DNA from: Sorghum bicolor
Taxonomy: Eukaryota > Streptophyta > Magnoliopsida > Poales > Poaceae
Length of the DNA stretch: 64,000 nucleotides
Reading direction: 5' to 3'
Assembly: GCF_000003195.3 (NCBI RefSeq)
Contig: NC_012873.2
Location: forward strand, 46,157,022-46,221,021
Position numbers and translations under genes: made by a program. Below the pieces are notes generated by a model that saw only the letters and a list, made by a program, of their open reading frames with translations, was not told the origin of the DNA and did not search any database. Numbering within the stretch: position 1 is the first letter of the stretch; the number at the start of each line of letters is the position of its first letter. Below are positions 1 through 13,679 of this stretch, in pieces.

Positions 1-785
1 TCCGCCTTCTCCAAGATTTCAGGTCGCATCCTGGTCGGGTCCATGCTTCCGGCGTATTCGTACGCTGAGTGCACCCTCTTCTGACAGGGCATCACCCGAC
101 GACAAATGAAGTTGCCGACCATGCCAAGCCCGTCCAGGCGCGACCAGTCGATCAGCTTCATGAGGTCAGCCACTTGACCGTCGAAGTCTGGGCGGTCGGT
201 CCAGCTCACCCTCTTCTCAGGGATGTATCCCACGTCGCAGAACGTGGAGCTGCCCGGTTCCTCCCTGATGTAGAACCACTTCCTGTACCATTCGGTCAGG
301 GAAGTGTTCCATGGACAGTGCAGGTAGCGGTTCTTCATTCCGTCGCGAAGGTTGAGGTATACTCCACCAGCAACCTTGGAGCCTCCAACTGCTCCCTTCT
401 TTCTTAAACAAAAAAGATAGCGGAAAAGGTCGAAGTGCGGCTCTATGCCAACATAGGCTTCGCACAAATGGATAAAGGTAGAAATAAGAAGGATTGAGTT
501 CGGGTGCATATTGCAAATCCCGATCTCATAATAAAGAAGAAGACCCTGAAGAAAGGGATGAACAGGAACCCCAAAACCCCTCTTAACGAAGTCTTCGAAC
601 ACCACGATCTCACCTGCACGGGGTTCGGGGAAGCTCTCTCCTTCTGGCGCTCTCCAGCCACCGAGCTCCGGGCCGTGCAGAAGCCCCATACCGACGAGGT
701 CACCGAGAGACTTGGCGGTGCTGTGGGATTTCTTCCACTCCTTGGCCATCAGCTCGGCCCTCTTCTTGGAGTCGCTCTTCGCCAT
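1..785 (-). CDS. Antisense gene of Tat-A copy 1, Transposase_28-type ('putative gypsy-type transposon') domain, partial
   Basis: The frame is open without a stop from ATG at 785 down to base 1 (261 codons), so the N-terminal domain is intact here. It starts MAKSDSKKRAELMAKEWKKS, then a GLL...ELGGWRAPE segment, FEDFVKRGFG and LCEAYVGIEPHFDLFRYLF. This pattern belongs to the Pfam family Transposase_28, a domain of unknown biochemical role found in extra ORFs of plant Ty3/gypsy elements. The gene runs opposite to the element's LTR, as in copy 2. It keeps a CAG codon and a TGG codon where copy 2 has TAG stops. The start is supported by the TATA-like box about 110 bp upstream. Function is unknown; 'transposase' in the family name is historical. 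Confidence 0.8.
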   Translation of the reverse strand, partial: MAKSDSKKRAELMAKEWKKSHSTAKSLGDLVGMGLLHGPELGGWRAPEGESFPEPRAGEIVVFEDFVKRGFGVPVHPFLQGLLLYYEIGICNMHPNSILLISTFIHLCEAYVGIEPHFDLFRYLFCLRKKGAVGGSKVAGGVYLNLRDGMKNRYLHCPWNTSLTEWYRKWFYIREEPGSSTFCDVGYIPEKRVSWTDRPDFDGQVADLMKLIDWSRLDGLGMVGNFICRRVMPCQKRVHSAYEYAGSMDPTRMRPEILEKA

Positions 786-895
786 TGGAGTTGTGGAAGT
801 GGATTCGAGTTTGGAAGGTGTAGATGATTGAAGGAGGCAAGAGTGGAAGGCTTGAAGGCAATGGCAGGGTAAGCAGTAAAGGGGGAACTGTCGAG

Positions 896-903
896 CTCTT
901 ATA
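896..903 (-). promoter_or_regulatory. TATA-like box of the Tat-A copy 1 antisense gene
   Basis: On the minus strand the sequence reads TATAAGAG, about 110 bp before the ATG at 785. It sits in a block conserved with copy 2 (GGAAGTGGGAGGGGTG just upstream), where the box is TATAAAAG. Conservation of box and spacing in both copies supports an autonomous antisense promoter. The start site itself is inferred. Confidence 0.55.
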
Positions 904-1190
904 ACCCACAACTTCACCCCTCCCACTTCCCGCATCCTCGGGAAGTGGGCGGGCCATACGGCGGATGCGGCGTTTCGGTTTTTAATGATTATCGACAATT
1001 AATGCGGCGGAGTTTTCGTACAAATTGATGGTTTCCTTTTCTCAAACCGCGCAAAGGGCGGCTGTACAGTTGCCAGGCGCAACTTTTCATGCATCCATCT
1101 GACATCCCGTCAGAAGGTCTCGTCACGTCAACTCTTTGTGTGGAAAAATTTTCAAAACAAGCAGACAAAACTGGTAGGGAGTCAACAATT

Positions 1191-1490
1191 CGGGGACTGG
1201 TCGCCTAGTCTATCGACTCGGAACTTCAAAGTCTACACCAACCACCGAGCACTTCATGCTCGGGGATTGGTCGCCTAGTCTATCGACTCGGAACTTCAAA
1301 GTCTGCACCGACCACCGAGCACTTGATGCTCGGGGACTGGTCGCCTAGTCTATCGACTCGGAACTTCAAAGTCTGCACCGACCACCGAGCACTCGATGCT
1401 CGGGGACTGGTCGCCTAGTCTATCGACTCGGAACTTCAAAGTCCGCACCGACCACTGAGCACTCGATGCTCGGGGACTGGTCGTCCAGTA
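1191..1490. repeat. 70-bp tandem repeat, four units plus a partial
   Basis: The phrase CGGGGACTGG recurs at 1191, 1261 (as CGGGGATTGG), 1331, 1401 and 1471, exactly 70 bp apart each time. Units share ACCGACCACCGAGCAC and CGGGGACTGGTCG. The array lies between the antisense gene's promoter and the 3' LTR. A related array of the same period is found at the equivalent place in copy 2 (17591-17990). Tandem repeats in this part of plant Tat elements are known and can seed satellite DNA. Confidence 0.9.
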
Positions 1491-2090
1491 TAGCAACGCA
1501 GAATTCTAAGGAGCGCACTTGGTGCTTGGGTCCTGGTGGTCATACTACACCCGGGGACTAGTCGATTAGTCTATTCAATTACAGACGGACTGGTAAATTT
1601 AATTTTTTAGACCTTGATACAAGGTTCATACTTCGCCTTCCAGCAAGCTCGGGGACTACATCGGTACGATGCATCTGGCGATGCATCTCAGTTACAGAAT
1701 TTCTTTGAGGACTTTTTCTTTTGATCCTGGCACCACGTGCCTACGTCACCTACTACCAGGCTCGGGGACTAAGTGGGCACACTTCACCTTGCGGTGAATA
1801 TGCTTCACCTTGCGGTGAATATGCTTGCTTTTTTGAGGTTTATACTTTTCTTAAAAGTAAAGTGGGCACACTTCACCAGGAAAGAAATCTTTTTTAATTT
1901 AGAGCACCATCCATTCTTCGAACAACCAGCTTCTTCGATGTCAATGTTGATCAACTGTCTTTTGAGTTGGTCAAAGTACCGTTGCAACTGTTTGGGCGAC
2001 TTTTCTGTTTACTAAAGACGTCAAGCCTCACTAATAGAAGAAGCTCAAGACGGCGTGTTACATCATAATACATGGTGCTCGGGGACTAGC

Positions 2091-2548
2091 TGTGGGGGTA
2101 TAAACCCCTATACCCTTACGGCTAGACTTGGGCCAGGAGGTTTGGCCCATTACGAGACATGAAGGTTTGATCCGACAAGCTCGGAGTTTTGCGCAAGGAA
2201 ACAAGACGTGGAGATCAAACAGAATTCTAGTCGGTTACAATAGGAATTGATATCGAACTATCTATGGCAATTGTAACCGACTAGGATTAGTTTCCGGATC
2301 TGTAAACCTGCCCTCCGAACTATATAAGGAGAGGCAAGGGACCCCCCTAGGACATCATATTCTCTCAACACAATCCAATACAATCAGACGCAGGACGTAG
2401 GTATTACGCCAACTCGGCGGCCGAACCTGGATAAAAAGCTTGTCTGTGTCTTGCGTCACCATCGAGTTCGTAGTTCGCGCACCGTCTGCCGATAAACTAC
2501 TACCGTGGGTATACCCCAAGGTAGACTGCCGACTAGCTTTCATCGACA
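2091..2548 (+). repeat. 3' LTR of Tat-A copy 1
   Basis: The LTR begins TGTGGGGGTATAAACCCC and ends ...TTTCATCGACA, 458 bp. A TATA box TATATAAGG is at 2321-2329. It matches, in reverse complement, the LTRs at 16603-17062 and 49290-49749. The segment just before it (CTCGGGGACTAGC) is the polypurine-like tract shared with copy 2. Confidence 0.88.
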
Positions 2549-3470
2549 ATGTATAAATGTATTATTAATTATTAATTGTCCTAAATAATTATTAATTGTT
2601 CTAAATAAATGTATATGATGTCCTAAATAATTATTAATTGTCCTAAATAATTATTAATTATTCATTGCCCTAAATAATTATTAATTATTAATGGTCTTAA
2701 ATAAATCTGTATGATGTTTTATTTTTCTTATAATTATTAATTGTCCTAAATAATTATTAATTGTTCTAAATAAATGTATATGATGTATTATTAATTATTA
2801 ATGGTCTTAAATAAATCTATATGATGTTTTATTTTTCTTATAATTATTAATTGTCCTAAATAATTATTAATTGTTCTAAATAAATGTATATGATGTATTA
2901 TTAATTATTAATTGTCCTAAATAATTATTAGTTATTCATTGTCCTAAATAATTATTAATTATTAATGTTCTTAAATAAATCTAAATGATGTTTTATTTTT
3001 CTTATAATTATTAATTTTCCTAAATAATTATTAATTGTTCTAAGTAAATGTATATGATGTATTATTAATTATTAATTGTCCTAAATAATTATTAATTATT
3101 CATTGTCCTAAATAATTATTAATTATTAATGGTCTTAAATAAATCTATATGATGTTTTATTTTTCTTATAATTATTAATTGTCCTAAATAATTATTAATT
3201 GTTCTAAGTAAATGTATATGATGTATTATTAATTATTAATTGTCCTAAATAATTATTAATTATTCATTGTCCTAAATAATTATTAATTATTAATGGTCTT
3301 AAATAAATCTATATGATGTTTTATTTTTCTTATATTTATATTTATTAATTGTTCTAAATAATTATTAATTGTTCTAAATAAATGTATATGAAGTATTATT
3401 AATTATTAATTGTCCTAAATAATTATTAATTGTCCTAAATAATTATTAAATGTGTATGATGTTTTATTTT
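2549..3470. repeat. AT-rich minisatellite with higher-order units
   Basis: The stretch is built from TAATTATTAATTG, TCCTAAATAATTATTAATTG and TAAATAAATGTATATGATG blocks. The marker GGTCTTAAATAAATCT and its variants recur near 2692, 2801, 2967, 3131 and 3296, so most of the array has a composite period of about 165 bp after a shorter first unit. Sequence to 3719 stays AT-rich, with a short TA run near 3550. No coding frame is credible here. It lies upstream of the CACTA-A gene. Confidence 0.85.
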
Positions 3471-3719
3471 TCTTATATACATTATGCATATGCTAAGTAG
3501 TTATTATTTATTATTTATAATGCAATTATTTACAATGCAATTATATATATATATATATATGTATAAAAATAATAAACAATTAATATTTGCTTTTAGTTTA
3601 AGTGTCTATGTATATACATTATATGCATATGCTAAGTAATTATTATTTCTTTCTTTATAATGAAACTATTTATAATGCATAATGCACATGCTAAGTAATT
3701 ATTTGAATAGATTATCACG

Positions 3720-6700
3720 ATGACTTCTCCAACCCCAAACCAAGCGTTAGGGTCTGACCGTATCGACCAAGCACCGGAAAAAGGTTCGGACCACACAGAG
3801 AAGGTGCAAGTGTCACACAACACTGAGCAAGCGCGAGGGTCGGACCACACGGATAATGCAAAAAAACGTGAATCAAGTCCTTCGTACGAGACCTCCCCTA
3901 GCGACATTCCAGATCCTCGTATAGAGAGGAACGCTCATCGTGAATTAGAACGTGACCCTGATTACATTTCAGAAGTAGATGAGGTGATGAATTACTCATC
4001 CATAATTAAATCTTTCTAACTTTTATGTCCCTCAGTATATGTACAAGAATGATTTATGTGTTTAACTTTTAACACGAACAGGAGGTGTTATCTCAGTTTT
4101 ATGAGCTGAAAGAGATCCTATCCCAGGAAGAATTCACACATGAAGGTGCACCCGAACCGACGACGGAGACAACCACCGAGAAGACCACCGAGAAGACTGA
4201 TGATAGGAAAAGGAAACGAGGTGACAGAGGATTGAATCAGTTTCCAAAAGTCACATTTAGAATTACATATGTGAGCCCGACAGGACAACCCCTAGCTCCT
4301 CCAGAGGCCTTACCTAAGTGGCGTAACGCACTTGGATTCTTAGTTAGGGACCATCTTGACATCACAGTCAGGGAGTGGGCAAAAGTGGACCAAAATGAAA
4401 TCAAAAGAATGTGGGACAAGCTACTTACAAGGTTTGGTTTACCTCAGGGTTCAGAAGACCTAGTAAAGGAGTACACATTGAAGCAGTGGGGAATCATGTT
4501 TAGGAATTACAAGTCCGAGTTGAATTCGAAGTGGGCAAAGAAAGGGTTGGACCCGAAAAAAGGTATAAAATCACTGCTGGTCAGTGGGCGGTGTTTCTAG
4601 AGCAGAGAAGTACCGAGGAGTTCAAAGCTTTGAGCGAATCTAAATCCGAGCTCGCAAAAAGGAACAAGTACCACCATCACCTAGGCACAGGTGGTTACCA
4701 GCGCAAGCTTGCCCAATGGGAGCAAGGGGATGAAGCGCAGAGGGCTAAGGGTCTGCCAACGCTCCCTGACCAACTTGGTCGCAGGGGCTCGAGGTGGATT
4801 CGTGCTCGTGTACTGGCAAAGGAAGCCAAGTCTGGCTTATCATTTTCTGACCCAATGGTCGAAGAGGCAGCGAAGAATATTTTTGTTGTGGCAGCTAAGC
4901 AGCAAGCGAGCGAATTTAAGCCTCAAAGGGAGAAAGATGTCCTTACTGTTGCTCTGGGTAACCCAGAGCATCCTGGTCGTGTACGAGGCATCTCATCAAA
5001 AGAAGGATAGAAAGAAGGATTCGGACCAGAGTGGGAAGCAATGTATAGAAAACGGGATCGCTACAAGGAAGAAATGTCTAATTATTTTAAAGAGGAGGCT
5101 AAGAGAGAAGTCGAAGAGGTGATGTCTAAAATCCTCTCCAATCCTCCTCCTGAGTTGATGCAGCGATTGGCGACCGCAATGTCTAGCCAATTAAGTGGCC
5201 AGCAACCTCCTCAAATGCAGCTAGTCGTCGTCCCGACAACAACAGAACAAGCTCCGGTCGTCCCAAGTAGTATTGCGTCTACCGAAGACAAGGTCCGCTA
5301 TCCAGTTGATGAGATCGATAGTCCTGTGCCTTGCTCCCTAGTCATAAGGTATGGTTTTAACAATAACGTACAAGTGAAGTAGCCACAGGACTTTCGATCC
5401 CGGGGCGTCAATTCCATGATAGTGAGATCCCTGAGGACTACTGCAGGGTGGAAGTGTTGACAGTTGTCCAAGGATATGAGGATGACATGCTAGACATTCC
5501 CAGTCCCGAGGGCATTGAGAAACTGGGACAAGCTATCAAGAATTTTATTCTTTGGCCTCGACGGGACGTCCTGCTGTCTCAGCTACCAGAACCATCACCC
5601 CGAGAAGTGCCGCAGACTCAGAAGTCACCCATCCCACATCTCTTCCCACTCCACCAACCTCTCCAATCTTGCATCCACAATCCCCACCACCACCATCACC
5701 AATAATGCCTCAACCACCATCCCCGCCACCATCAAAACCCACTCCCATACCATCACCTAAACCCCCCATGCTTCAACACCGCAATCTTCCACACCACCGA
5801 CACCCAAAAATGATGATAAGACACCACCGCAACCAAAGAAAACAAAATTCTCGGTCCCCAAATTAGTTTCCCCGTACGAGCCAAAGAAGAAGGCCGCTGG
5901 TACGGCCCTATTTTTGTCCGGAATTGCTAGGAGCCGCACTTCAAAACTTGTTGACTTGGCGGAGGATGAGAAGGAGGGGTCAAAAAGCTTTGAAACACGT
6001 ATTGTCAATATCAGGCCACCAACGAAGGATGATTACAAATTTGTCCCTACTAAATATGAGCCAGGCAGACCACTACTTAGTTGGGACAAACTCAAAAAGA
6101 TCCCAACTGGTATAAAAAGGATGCATGACTGGTATATGAGAGCAGCTTCTGTAGGCATTGACACGATCAATGTGATTATACCACCAACAGCATTCAACAG
6201 TGAGCGTACAAAGGCAATCGTTACCTTTGAGGACATGTGGCTAATGATAAACCTGCAGAGACTAGACGTGCAGCTGGTAACCGTGTTTGCATTGTAAGTG
6301 TCACTCGTACTATCTTGTGTTATTATTCATGAGTTGCATCAATTTTCAACATCTAACATACAAGTGCTCATTGTAGAATGAATTTTGAACAACAAGAGAT
6401 GCGGTACGGTTCGGATCCGGATAGGTCTGCCAGTAAAAGGGTTGCGTATCTGAGCCCGATGAAGATATGCGAGGAGCAGCACAACTTCAGAATCGGAGAC
6501 AAACACGACTCCTTAGAAGGTTTGGACCCCACTGAGCGTAAGAAGATAATAGATGAAAGTCGACTAGATTATGAATGTAAATACGACCTCTACATAGCCT
6601 TGGCACTGCTCAAGTATCAAGATCGAGAATGTGTTGTTGCCCCATACAACTTTGGGTAAGTGTCAATTTGTATTCATCGTCGTATTAGTAATTTCAATGG

Positions 6701-7496
6701 GCACTTGCATCATAAATTCGATTCTCTCAGGGTCCACTGGATCTGCCTCCTCATTAATCCTAGTCTAGGACGTGTGCTAGTCCTAGACTCTGCAGACTAT
6801 GATCCTTCAAGTTATGCAAAATTCATTACACACTTGGAACGGTAAGCTGAGTACATTAAATATTCATACCTACTTTTATAAGAATTTCAGAATAACTTGA
6901 GGATTGTGTATTCGATACTATAGGGCCTATAGGTATTATAAGATCAAAGGTGGAAGGTGCGTTTCATCAGAACCGGGGCAGCCATTGAGATTATTTTATA
7001 AATGGCCGGTACGTACCAAAATATCACAAGCTGTCTTTTATAAATATAATATGCATATGACGATGTTGCAACTAATAAATATCCACTTTTTTGTCATACA
7101 TCAGTGCCATAAGCAACCAGTCGGATCGGTCCACTGTGGATTCTACGTCTGCGAGTTCATGAGAGAGACCGGAAGATATGTAGCTAACCCTTCTAAGGTA
7201 TTGCTCTAATAGTCGTTTATATTATTTGTGTCATTTTTTGTTGCTAAGCATGTGTTATATGAACTATAAATTTATGATGTTTCTAACTTCCTCTGCAGCA
7301 ACATGAGTTGGAAAAGGCGAAGAGCGTGACTCAATGTGTTCTATACAACATAGTTGAGGACCTATGCACTTTTCTCTTGAGAGAAGTCATTCCTACCGAA
7401 GTGAAATATCACGACCCGACCAGCGTCCTAGCAAAGCCTGAGTTTAGAGTGCTAAGAGATATTAGTAGGCTAAAGCTATCTCGATCGGGTTATTAG
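3720..7496 (+). pseudogene. CACTA-A Transposase_24-like / Ulp1 cysteine protease fusion gene, decayed
   Basis: Likely exons: 3720-3983, 4082-about 6293, 6376-6655, 6731-6842, 6924-7009, 7106-7197, 7299-7496, joined by GT-AG introns. The middle has the Transposase_24 hallmark LAKRNKYHHHLGTGGY and GNPEHPGRVRG, followed by RKRDRYKEEM. A Pro/His-rich linker follows near 5600-5870. The C-terminal part is a C48 (Ulp1/SENP) protease: His in VHWICLLIN, Asp in DSADYD, Gln in KQPVGSV and Cys in VHCGFYVC, so the catalytic set is present. Family role is SUMO deconjugation; its role in transposons is unproven. Damage: a one-base slip in an A run near 4555-4565, an in-frame TAG at 5008-5010, and frame changes around 5380-5870. 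Confidence 0.75.
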
Positions 7497-7726
7497 AGCA
7501 GAGGTTTCAGATGTGAAACCTCATATGTGTGTAAACAAAAAACTTTGATGTGTGATGATTGTAATTAATATAATTTTATGTACAAAGTAATGGTATAAAT
7601 AAATATATTGCATGTTGCATTGGTTGAATCTTCTAGCCTAACATAGTTTCAATATTAATGTATATAATATATATAATATTAAAAATAGGGTTTGCTGGAA
7701 AATAGGGTTAAATTGGAAAATCTTAC

Positions 7727-7986
7727 CACAGGCGGTTCTGTTATGAGAACCGCCTTTAGAATACAATTTATACAGGCGGTTCACATAAACGAACCGCCCG
7801 TAGAAATTGATTTCCACACGCGGATCTCATAACTGAACCGCCTGTAGAAATTGGTTTCTACAGGCGGTTCTCAGTAACCGCCTGTGGAAACTTTTATTTC
7901 CACAGGCCTGTAGCCACTGGCGGTTCGTCAATGCACCTGTACAAAGGGGTTGCGAACCGCCTGTATAGTATCTCTCTGTACTAGTG
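7727..7986. repeat. Right subterminal repeats and terminal inverted repeat of CACTA-A
   Basis: Several direct and inverted copies of CAGGCGGTTC and variants occur between 7727 and 7970, followed by the terminal CACTAGTACAGAGAG (read on the minus strand). In En/Spm such subterminal motifs bind the TNPA-type protein; that role here is inference. The 3-bp target duplication would be TGT (7987-7989). Confidence 0.75.
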
Positions 7987-8276
7987 TGTGTACAACAACT
8001 TCTATTAGGATCTGTTTCACACTGTAAAATTATACAGTAGGTGTTGGAAAGGATACCTTAGAATTAATCTGGAAGTTTGTTTTCAATGAAACTTCTTGAG
8101 AAAGAACTGCATGTTATAGAAATAATGTAAGCTGTGAATACATATTTTCAATATTGGTAATAATATAATGTTTCCTGTACAAATAACACTTAATAAAGTA
8201 GTATTACATTATATATTTTTTAAAATCCAATGGATAGATATTGTAGCTATGGCTGTAATGTTGGGACCACATATGC
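7987..8276. other. Unassigned short stretch between two elements
   Basis: About 290 bp of AT-rich sequence between the end of CACTA-A and the first LTR fragment. I see no frame, repeat or recognised element in it. It may be the old insertion substrate of both neighbours. The last five bases, TATGC (8272-8276), are a candidate target duplication for the LTR fragment that follows. Confidence 0.4.
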
Positions 8277-9177
8277 TGTCACACCCGGTTTTAAGGAACA
8301 AAACCAGGCTAGTTATATGTGTGTCCAAGAAGTCCACACATACAACAACAGAAAGGAACAATATCAGAAACAATGTTATATAGTGAAAACATACTTATAA
8401 TTAACACTTACATCAGAGTATCGTGGAACGGTAACTAATCTTTAGGCTCAATCTTCACATGGACAGTTGACTGGGGGTAACATATGCCTAGCACTTCTTG
8501 TATCCTGAGAACACCTTCATGATTCCATCGCTCTTCTGCTCAACTCTTACTAGTAAACTGAAGTGGTGGAAAATAGCAAGAGTGAGCACATATCGTACTC
8601 AACAAGTATAACTAGGGGTTCATGAGGCTCAAATAGCTGACACCGGTTTAACTGCGGTAAGCTTTTATATGTATGTAGCATGTTTATCATTAGATAGAAA
8701 ATTTCAAGGTAGCATATTAAAACCCATAACCACATGATCAATGTATACAAGAATTAAGAATAACACATATAAAAAACATAATAAACCATCATTTATCATC
8801 ATTAATCATATTTATCAGTGTCAATCTATTCCGTCAGTTTTTCGGGCCGCCCGTATCCGTGGGCACGGCTAGTATACTAGATTTAACACTCTGTAGAGGT
8901 TGTACATCTTTACCCATGAGTTATGATTTACCCTTTCGCCCGAGGTGATCAGCCTCTTAACCCACTACCAAGGAAGGTCGGCAGGAATCACTATGAAGCC
9001 TTTCAAAAGTTCATCTAACAAGTTAGGGCTGCAAGATTTCTCGGGCGCGCAGATATAGAGCCCCCCTTCCAAATGGCACAATGACTCATAGCCTGTACAC
9101 ATAAGGACAAAGGCCACACTATACCCGAAACAGCAAGCCCCTCTAGCGCCCTTTCGGGTAACCTCTAACAAGCTAGA
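8277..9177 (-). repeat. LTR fragment, minus orientation (3' portion, truncated)
   Basis: It starts TGTCACACCCGGTTTTAAGG, the reverse of the LTR 3' end found at 9957. It proceeds through blocks such as CCGAGGTGATCAGCCTCTTAA and CCCTTTCGGGTAACCTCTAACA that also occur in the solo LTR at 24624-27683. No primer binding site follows its outer end, so it is the outer end of a 3' or solo LTR. It stops at a short homology (GCTAGAGGGG) where the plus-oriented fragment begins. Confidence 0.75.
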
Positions 9178-9957
9178 GGGGCTTGCCGTTTTGGGTATAG
9201 TGTGGCCTCTGTCCTTATGTGTATAGGCTGTGAGTCATTGTGCCATTTGGAAGGGGGCTCTATATCTGCGCGCCCGAGAAACCTTGCAACCCTAACTTGT
9301 TAGATGAACTATTGAAAGGCTTCATAGTGATTCCTTCCGACCTTCCTTGGTAGTGGGTTAATAGGCTGATCACCTCGGGCGAAAGGGTAAATCATGACTC
9401 ATGGGTAAAGATGTACAACCTCTGCAGAGTGTTAACTCTGGTATACTAGCCGTGCCCACGGATACGGGCTGCCCGGAAAACTGACGGAATAGATGGACAC
9501 TGATAAATATGATTAATGATGATAAATGATGGTTTATTATGTTGTTTATTTGTGTTATTCTTAATTCTTGTATACATTGGTCATGTGGTTATGGGTTTTA
9601 ATATGCTACCTTGAAAATTGCTATCTAATGATAAACACGCTACATACATATAAAAGCTTACCGCAGTTAAACCAGTGTCAGCTATTTGAGCCTCATGAAC
9701 CTCTGGTTATACTTGTGAGNNNNNNNNNNNNNNNNNNNNNNNNNNNNNNNNNNNNNNNNNNNNNNNNNNNNNNNNNNNNNNNNNNNNNNNNNNNNNNNNN
9801 NNNNNNNNNNNNNNNNNNNNNNNNNNNNNNNNNNNNNNNNNNNNNNNNNNNNNNNNNNNNNNTGTTTCTGATCTGTTCCTTTCTGTTGTTGTATGTGTGG
9901 ACTTCTTGGGCACACATATAGCCAGCCTGGTTTTGTTCCTTAAAACCGGGTGTGACA
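9170..9957 (+). repeat. LTR fragment, plus orientation (truncated 5' LTR end), with assembly gap
   Basis: It mirrors 8277-9177 and ends ...CCTTAAAACCGGGTGTGACA at 9957. The primer binding site TGGTATCAAAGC (one mismatch to the usual initiator-tRNA-Met site) follows at 9961-9972, so this is the 3' portion of a 5' LTR. The first two-thirds of the LTR is missing. It holds 143 unknown bases at 9720-9862. Confidence 0.78.
9720..9862. other. Assembly gap (143 N)
   Basis: A run of 143 N inside the right arm of the inverted LTR pair. The left arm suggests what family the missing bases belong to, but its intervening segment is longer (roughly 230 bp), so the gap size may not be real. Any reading frame across it is meaningless. 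Confidence 0.98.
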
Positions 9958-10893
9958 GAGTGGTATCAAAGCAGTGTTGACTCTAGGACGTATGCCTAGG
10001 TAGCACTGGTCGAATTCAGAACAATTCTTTACTAGAAAACTATTTTCTAATCCCTTGACTCTCTAATTTTGATTATTTCTCAATCCTTGTCTCAATGTAT
10101 CCTCTCCTTGATAGCCTCCTTTGAGCTATTACTTCTTATCTTCTTGATTATTTTTATTTCTTTGATTTACTAAAGTTTTCTGATCTCACCTTATTCAAAC
10201 TTGTGATGGCCTTTCATCATCTATAATCCACTCTTTAGGATGCCTACCAATTGAACAGAAGGAAACATAGATTCGATGATGTGATGTGTGCTTGTCTTGC
10301 TTGATGTGTTGTCTGTGTGTCATCTCTGTTCTTGTGTTTTGGAGGAGGAATGAAAGGTACCGCCTTGAGTAGTAAAACAATCTTGTTAAGTGGGGTAGCG
10401 TCTGCTACCGTCATCTATCTCATGTATCTCAAGTTTCAAGACATAAAGATCTAATGATCAATCTTTTCTATCTTATGATCAATCTTAGCTTTCTTGTATA
10501 CCTCTTTCTTGTATATCAAACTTTATCTTTTCTATCATCAATCATCATCTTCTTATGCTCTTTTGTTAGTCCTTGCCCCTTGATCATTTACCTTATAATA
10601 TAATAATCTAAAGGTCAACTTCATCCTTTCAGTCTATTTTTCTTGTCATCGATCTTTGTGTTTCTTGTGACTCACCATTATTTTTCTAGTTGATCCTTGT
10701 TAGTCTACACTTATTTTACCAACTCTCATCGTAGAGATTGAAATAACATTGAAGAACCAATCTTCATTCTCCTTATCAATCCTTGCTAATAATCTTTTAT
10801 CATAAGTCTCAAAACAACCTTGATGATCTGCTTTATCCTTCTTTCTTGTCTCTTCGAATCTCGGGATGAGATTCTTATTAAGTGGGGTAGAAT
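9958..10893 (+). other. Noncoding interior of the non-autonomous element
   Basis: A T-rich stretch of 936 bp between primer binding site and polypurine tract. No frame longer than about 70 codons has any recognisable feature. A copy of AAGTGGGGTAG near 10388 resembles the polypurine tract at 10881, which may mark an internal duplication. Nothing else is seen. Confidence 0.65.
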
Positions 10894-13101
<2,208 letters not shown>

Positions 13102-13400
13102 CACTACTACAGAAATATTTAACCGTGGCGGGCAAAACAGGTTAACTGTGGCGGGCAAGGCAACAGCCACGGATGAAAGGCCACGGTTAATTGTTGCCCC
13201 AACCGCCACGGTTAATATGTTAACTGAGGCGGCCGCTGCTAGAAAACCGCTTTGGTTAATTGCTTTAACGGAGGCGGCCGTTATAAAGCAACCACTTTCG
13301 TTAACATTTTAACCGAGACGGTTTTTTTTAAAATGCCCGTCTCCTTTAATTAATTAACAGAGGCGGTTTTTTAACTTGCCCGCCTCCTTTAAGTGTATCC
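13102..13400. repeat. Left terminal inverted repeat and subterminal repeats of CACTA-B
   Basis: CACTACTACAGAAAT begins the element. Within 300 bp there are repeated GTGGCGGGC, GAGGCGGCCG and GGCGGTTTT motifs in both orientations (for example near 13128, 13150, 13229, 13271, 13318, 13362). This is the usual build of a CACTA end. Confidence 0.75.
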
Positions 13401-13679
13401 AGAGTAAAAAAAACCTCATTTCAGTTTATTTTCAAATTTGAATCCAAAATTTGTTAGGTTGAAACATATACAAAGCAAAATACATATGTATAAAGGATGA
13501 CCACATTGAATCCGAAATTTGCTAGATTGAAACATATACACAGCAAAAGACATAAGGATAAGCACATATATTACATGCATATATGTTATCTTTATCATTC
13601 CACGGTCCATGCATGTCACAAACTATGTTCATATTACATCAATGTACATAATGTTCATAAAAAGCATATCTAAAATAAT

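Larger units (their letters stand above)
1..2548 (+). mobile_element. Tat-A copy 1: 3' end of a Ty3/gypsy Tat-lineage element
   Basis: This is the right-hand end of a plus-oriented LTR retrotransposon. It holds an antisense gene (1-785, minus), that gene's promoter, a 70-bp tandem array and a 458-bp 3' LTR (2091-2548). The assignment rests on close similarity of LTR, array and antisense gene to Tat-A copy 2 (16603-49749), where gag-pol is visible. The LTR strand is fixed by its TATATAAGG box and the TGTGGGGG start. The 5-bp target duplication at the right side should be ATGTA (2549-2553); its partner lies outside the window. It appears to be inserted inside CACTA-A. Confidence 0.85.
2549..7986 (+). 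mobile_element. CACTA-A (En/Spm-type DNA transposon), right part
   Basis: The right terminus reads ...TCTCTGTACTAGTG, whose reverse complement CACTAGTACAGAGAG is a CACTA inverted-repeat end. Inside it are subterminal copies of CAGGCGGTTC/GAACCGCCTG and a gene combining a Transposase_24-like region with an Ulp1 protease. The left end is outside the window, hidden behind Tat-A copy 1. No TNP2-type (DDE) transposase is visible in this part, so it is either non-autonomous or has it further left. Confidence 0.75.

Noticed and set aside
2091..2548. Reading Tat-A copy 1 as a minus-strand element because its large frame is on the minus strand
   Set aside because: LTR polarity (TATA box, TG start, polypurine tract side) shows the element is plus; the frame is the antisense gene.
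9568..9921. Frames across the unknown bases
   Set aside because: They span 143 N and cannot be evaluated.
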